Source: Beroe ovata (lineage: Eukaryota > Ctenophora > Nuda > Beroida > Beroidae). From it: a stretch of DNA of 22,974 nt. The stretch spans positions 393,276-416,249 of the forward strand of contig CAMPET010000034.1 of the NCBI GenBank assembly GCA_946803715.1, read 5' to 3'. Made by a program: the position numbers and the translations under genes. The notes below the pieces were generated by a model. That model saw nothing but the letters and a program-made list of their open reading frames with translations. It was not told where the DNA came from and did no database searches. Shown piece by piece: positions 20,244 to 22,974 of this stretch (position 1 is the stretch's first letter; each line of letters starts with the position of its first letter).

Positions 20244-20369
20244 TTGACCAATTGTTGGGATTTGTTGACCAATCATTGATACGTATTGACCTATTTGTGG
20301 TATTTATTGACCAATTATTGGGATTTATTAACCAATTATTGGGATTTATTGACCAATGTAGATTGTAGA
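20244..20369. repeat. 21-bp CCAAT minisatellite, six units
   Basis: Units start at 20244, 20265, 20286, 20307, 20328 and 20349, each of the type ttgaccaattattgggattta. Period 21 is exact throughout. Most units carry CCAAT facing ATTGG, so the CCAAT-box word repeats on both strands once per two helical turns. No coding content. Confidence 0.93.
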
Positions 20370-20605
20370 ATGTCTATCATATACAACCCATGCGAAGCCG
20401 AGTCTATTGTGACGTGATCAGTTAAGATGCAATCTAATAAAGGATAAGGTTAAATTTAGAGTGCAGTTGTATTTAAATTCTTCATTTCATACTCTGCTGA
20501 TTGCTCACTTTTAAATTTAATGCATTTTCGTACGTCAGTACGATCTTATTATATTAGCTGTGTTATTGATGTCTAGATGATATACTCAAGTGAGTACAGC
20601 GAAAT

Positions 20606-20643
20606 TGTGTGTGTGCACTGTGCGTGTGTGTGTGTGTGTGTGT
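20606..20643. repeat. (GT)n microsatellite
   Basis: GT dinucleotide run interrupted by gcactgtgc, then pure GT up to tccgacg. Simple-sequence DNA in a non-coding stretch. Confidence 0.95.
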
Positions 20644-21215
20644 CCGACGACTGACGTCTTACGTGCTCTTTAAAGATTATGATAAGAAATGTTTCTCCTT
20701 TCTCCTTTGAATGATTCAAAATCGCATTTAATTTATTTACTCAACTCATTAGCTTACTCACCGCTCTAAATCGTTCATTGGATAACACAGATGGGTCTGA
20801 TTTTGCGATTTACCCTGACCTAAAAACTAGTCTACCGTCTAGCGATCTATTAAATCCTACTCTTGGTTTCGCGACAGTCGCTATTCTTTACGAACTCCGA
20901 TCATGAAAAAAATGTGATTGCATAACTCAATCAATTTCAATCATGTTAAGTTCCCAATATATTACTTTGAGTAAATCCGGTTTCTATAACATCGTCTCAA
21001 TTTTGTGTCTATTCCACATCTTTACAATACCATCTTTGAAAATTTTAGCACAGCACCATGCATATATGAAATTCAGGAATAATTTAGACGCTCGACAGCT
21101 CCGCTAAACTATGTCTGATTAGTTGCATCATTCTCCTGCGTCACTAACGGTTATGTTGATCGCGATATATTCAGTTGATCATGGTTATAGTGTTCCGCGA
21201 ATGAAGCATTTTATA
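20644..21215. other. AT-rich spacer, nothing recognised
   Basis: No open frame, repeat or splice-bounded exon that I can support. The sequence is ordinary AT-rich DNA between the GT microsatellite and a 43-bp tandem repeat. Confidence 0.5.
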
Positions 21216-21300
21216 CTAAAACGAGTCATTTTATTCCAGGTCTTCCCATTTTTCTGTGCTAAAACGAGTCATTTTATTCCTGGTCCTCCCATTTTTCTGG
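21216..21300. repeat. 43-bp tandem duplication
   Basis: ctaaaacgagtcattttatt starts at 21216 and again at 21259. The two units share most of 43 bp through cccatttttctg, with three or so differences. The open frame that crosses it (21123-21452) has no other support. Confidence 0.9.
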
Positions 21301-21504
21301 GTTTTTTTCACTACAATAGGCGCATGGTATATTCATTTTCGTCGTTGGAGATAATTTCGCAAACTTCCTGTTCAGAAATACTCATTGTGCGATTTCACGT
21401 CATAGCTGTATACCGACCTGTAATTCCATTCTTTTCAAAATGTTTGATGTAAATCTGATGCGATTGATTTTTGCTGTTTTCTGACGTTTTTTTCATATTT
21501 GCAG

Positions 21505-21603
21505 GAAAATGTCGGGTCTGAGAACGCGGTGAACAACCCTGAAGTGAAAGCCTTGACACCACTTTATCAGAATCTCTCTCCGCTTGACACCACTCCTTTT
21601 TGA
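21505..21603 (+). CDS. Tentative terminal exon, 32 codons
   Basis: A strong acceptor (ttttttcatatttgcag) is followed by an open frame ENVGSENAVNNPEVKAL onward to a TGA at 21601. The start looks protein-like. From about 21553 it runs into TTGACACC repeat words, so the true exon may end earlier at a donor such as gcg/gtgaac (21528/21529). No upstream partner exon was found within this window, so the gene is unknown. Confidence 0.25.
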   Translation, partial: ENVGSENAVNNPEVKALTPLYQNLSPLDTTPF

Positions 21604-21666
21604 CACCGCTCCATCTTGACACCGCTCCATCTTGACGTAACTCTCTCCCTTCCCTTGACACCACTT
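21553..21666. repeat. TTGACACC(A/G)CT word cluster
   Basis: Five copies of ttgacacc with cac or gct following, plus a variant ttgacgtaac, are spaced 16-45 bp apart; two adjacent copies share the 16-bp unit ttgacaccgctccatc. The same word occurs in cadherin introns at 1560-1625 and 2457-2525, and reversed (ggtgtcaa) at 11673-11765. It is a short dispersed minisatellite of this genome. Confidence 0.8.
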
Positions 21667-21690
21667 ACTCACTTTGATGTGCGGCGCGAA

Positions 21691-22015
21691 ATGAGCACGT
21701 TCTCAGATCTAGTGCGCGGCTCGGAGAACAGCAGAAATGACATCTGGGTGAGTTGACTGGTTAATTCTCCACTGATTTTGCTTGTTATATTCAAGTTGAA
21801 GCAACCTAAATACCAACTTACTGATACCCAGCCAACTAACAGACTAACTAGTTAGCTAGCTAATTAACTACCTGACTAACTAACTAACTAAATTTCATTC
21901 CATGGAACTTCAAAATTTTCTTTCCATTCACGTCCAGATTATCCTACTCTTAAATTGCTCATAAAATGTGACGCGGTTTTCAATCCAATCATAGAGTGCA
22001 CATCACAACACTGTG

Positions 22016-22049
<34 letters not shown>

Positions 22050-22300
22050 NTGTGTGTGTGTGTGTGTGTTTGTGTGTGTGTGAAGTAGGTTTTGCACATG
22101 ACATCAACCAGTGTGCACGATATCACAATCAGATACTACTACTACAAGAGGAGGTTTTTAATACACTTACAACACTTAGTACTACAGAGTGTGGTTGCGG
22201 CATGATAGCAGCTCATATCACGACTGTTATATCTTCCGATTGCTCAGAGCAACAGCTGTTGCTTAGAGACGATACGTTGGGCAATATCCATGTTTCCTGA
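21691..22300 (+). CDS. Tentative two-exon small gene
   Basis: Exon 1, 21691-21747, reads MSTFSDLVRGSENSRNDIW and ends at a strong donor (TGG/gtgagt) in phase 0. A GGCGCGAAA (E2F-type) word overlaps the start codon. A phase-0 acceptor at 22111 (catcaaccag) or 22132 (cacaatcag) opens a frame through ILLLQEEVFNTLTTLSTTEC to TGA 22298. The intron would contain a (GT)n run and a scaffold gap at 22050. The second exon is protein-like, but its acceptors lack a good pyrimidine tract. No family is recognised; exon 1 alone is more credible than the join. Confidence 0.25.
21833..21892. repeat. CTAA/TTAG tetranucleotide repeat
   Basis: Imperfect ctaa repeats (aactaac, gactaac, gttagctagc, ctaactaactaac) form a microsatellite inside the tentative intron. 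It is not the TTAGGG telomere unit. Confidence 0.85.
22012..22082. repeat. (GT)n microsatellite containing a gap
   Basis: A GT run broken by one n at 22050 and by a few tt interruptions. Assembly broke inside the repeat, so its true length is unknown. The open frame of repeated Cys-Val that crosses it is simple-sequence translation. Confidence 0.95.
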
Positions 22301-22958
22301 GGTTCCAGGTTCAAGTTCGGGTCAATCCCATACTTTACTTGAGTGTCTTCCATAATGCGTACTTGATCATGATATCTCATTTCGTCTGCCCGCATCCGAA
22401 TTTGAAACTTATAATGTCCTAGATATTGGAAAATATGCTACCGCATATATCGACAAAGAATATGGTGGTAGACTGCGCGGATTATTATGAGCATTTAGCA
22501 CCACACTACCCAACTTTGAGAGCATTAATAACAAGTGACACTATATACATCACACGTAAAGAGATTTCCTTGTGGTGTAAAAGTCCAAGATAATGGACTG
22601 AAATGGACATATTGCTATATCCTGTCAAGTATCCGCTGTCTCGAGTCCTTCAGTTTATAGTCAGTAAAACACGGCTATGCGGGGGACCGCTGCAGACCGC
22701 CTCTTTCAGTCCCTTTCAATATTGCTACCAGATTATATAGCAGTCGTCCAATTATAGCATAAAACGTCCTATACCTATACTTATACTTACGTCCTATTAT
22801 ACGTCCTATACGTTATACGTATACTCACATACCTGTCTCTTGCACATTCACTTCAAATTCCTCTGGCAACTTGGGACCTTCCATTATAATTATTAATGGG
22901 CTATTTTGGATGTCCTTGCTTTTTCTCTCTTCGAACTGTCAAGTCTCGTATATAGCCC
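22301..22958. other. 3' flank without a supported gene
   Basis: A 60-codon minus-strand frame overlaps this start but has no support. At about 22763-22825 the words cgtcctat and atacttat recur as low-complexity sequence. A ggttcaagttc word near 22310 recalls a tRNA B box but has a mismatch and no partner A box, so no tRNA or SINE is called. Confidence 0.4.
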
Positions 22959-22974
22959 TGTGTGTGTGTGTGTG
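22959..22974. repeat. (GT)n microsatellite at the window edge
   Basis: Pure GT run to the last base. It probably continues beyond the window. Confidence 0.9.

Noticed and set aside
22300-22395. tRNA B-box-like word near 22310
   Set aside because: One consensus mismatch and no A box or cloverleaf; too weak for a tRNA or SINE call.
1-22974. Prokaryotic or phage system, CRISPR array, retroviral element
   Set aside because: Introns throughout and no operon structure. No spacer-repeat pattern, no reverse transcriptase or integrase motif, and no long terminal repeats were seen.

Overview
The window looks like nuclear DNA of a marine-type invertebrate animal. The evidence is: coding sequence split into short exons with GT/AG introns of about 75-300 bp (a few longer), a cadherin gene, many AC/GT microsatellites and minisatellites, and single-n scaffold gaps (1424, 3319, 10597, 22050) with duplicated sequence across two of them, as expected from a highly heterozygous assembly. 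I see no bacterial operons, rRNA, tRNA or CRISPR. I cannot name the phylum. All exon calls are manual: open frame, splice consensus and agreement of intron phase across every junction.

Layout. 1-1423: a microsatellite, then a tandem repeat of about 520 bp, ending at a scaffold gap. 1425-6491 (+): the 3' part of a cadherin gene in 11 exons, with the last extracellular cadherin repeat, one membrane helix and a cytoplasmic tail of about 324 residues. The tail carries a GGGE juxtamembrane motif and an SLSSL motif like those of catenin-binding cadherins. Its largest intron (2453-4387) holds more of the 520-bp repeat and an almost exact 631-bp duplication across a gap. 6492-9472: 3' flank, a CpG-rich patch and no convincing gene. 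9473-10075 (+): an unrecognised basic protein. 9852-11297: a diverged direct duplication across a gap, containing a hairpin minisatellite and a possible transposase relic on the minus strand. 11520-15335 (+): an eight-exon gene for a Ser/Pro-rich coiled-coil protein ending in a polybasic stretch and CNTQ, a possible farnesylation box; it may join the 9473 exon. 15344-15473: three 37-bp repeats with E-box and CArG box, then a CRE. 16052-17376 (+): a three-exon gene for a 94-residue unknown protein. 17377-22974: mostly non-coding minisatellites and microsatellites, with two tentative exon groups near 21505-22300.

The recognisable biology is cell adhesion and membrane-linked signalling: a transmembrane cadherin and a possibly lipid-anchored scaffold lie on the same strand. 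The two genes share an unusual sequence vocabulary in coding DNA (TCACGTGA palindromes and GTTACC-type words), which suggests local repeat expansion, not a shared pathway. I did not find a new defence or mobile system; the most distinctive signals are the cadherin tail, the coding minisatellite, the CaaX-like end and the recurrent palindromic words.
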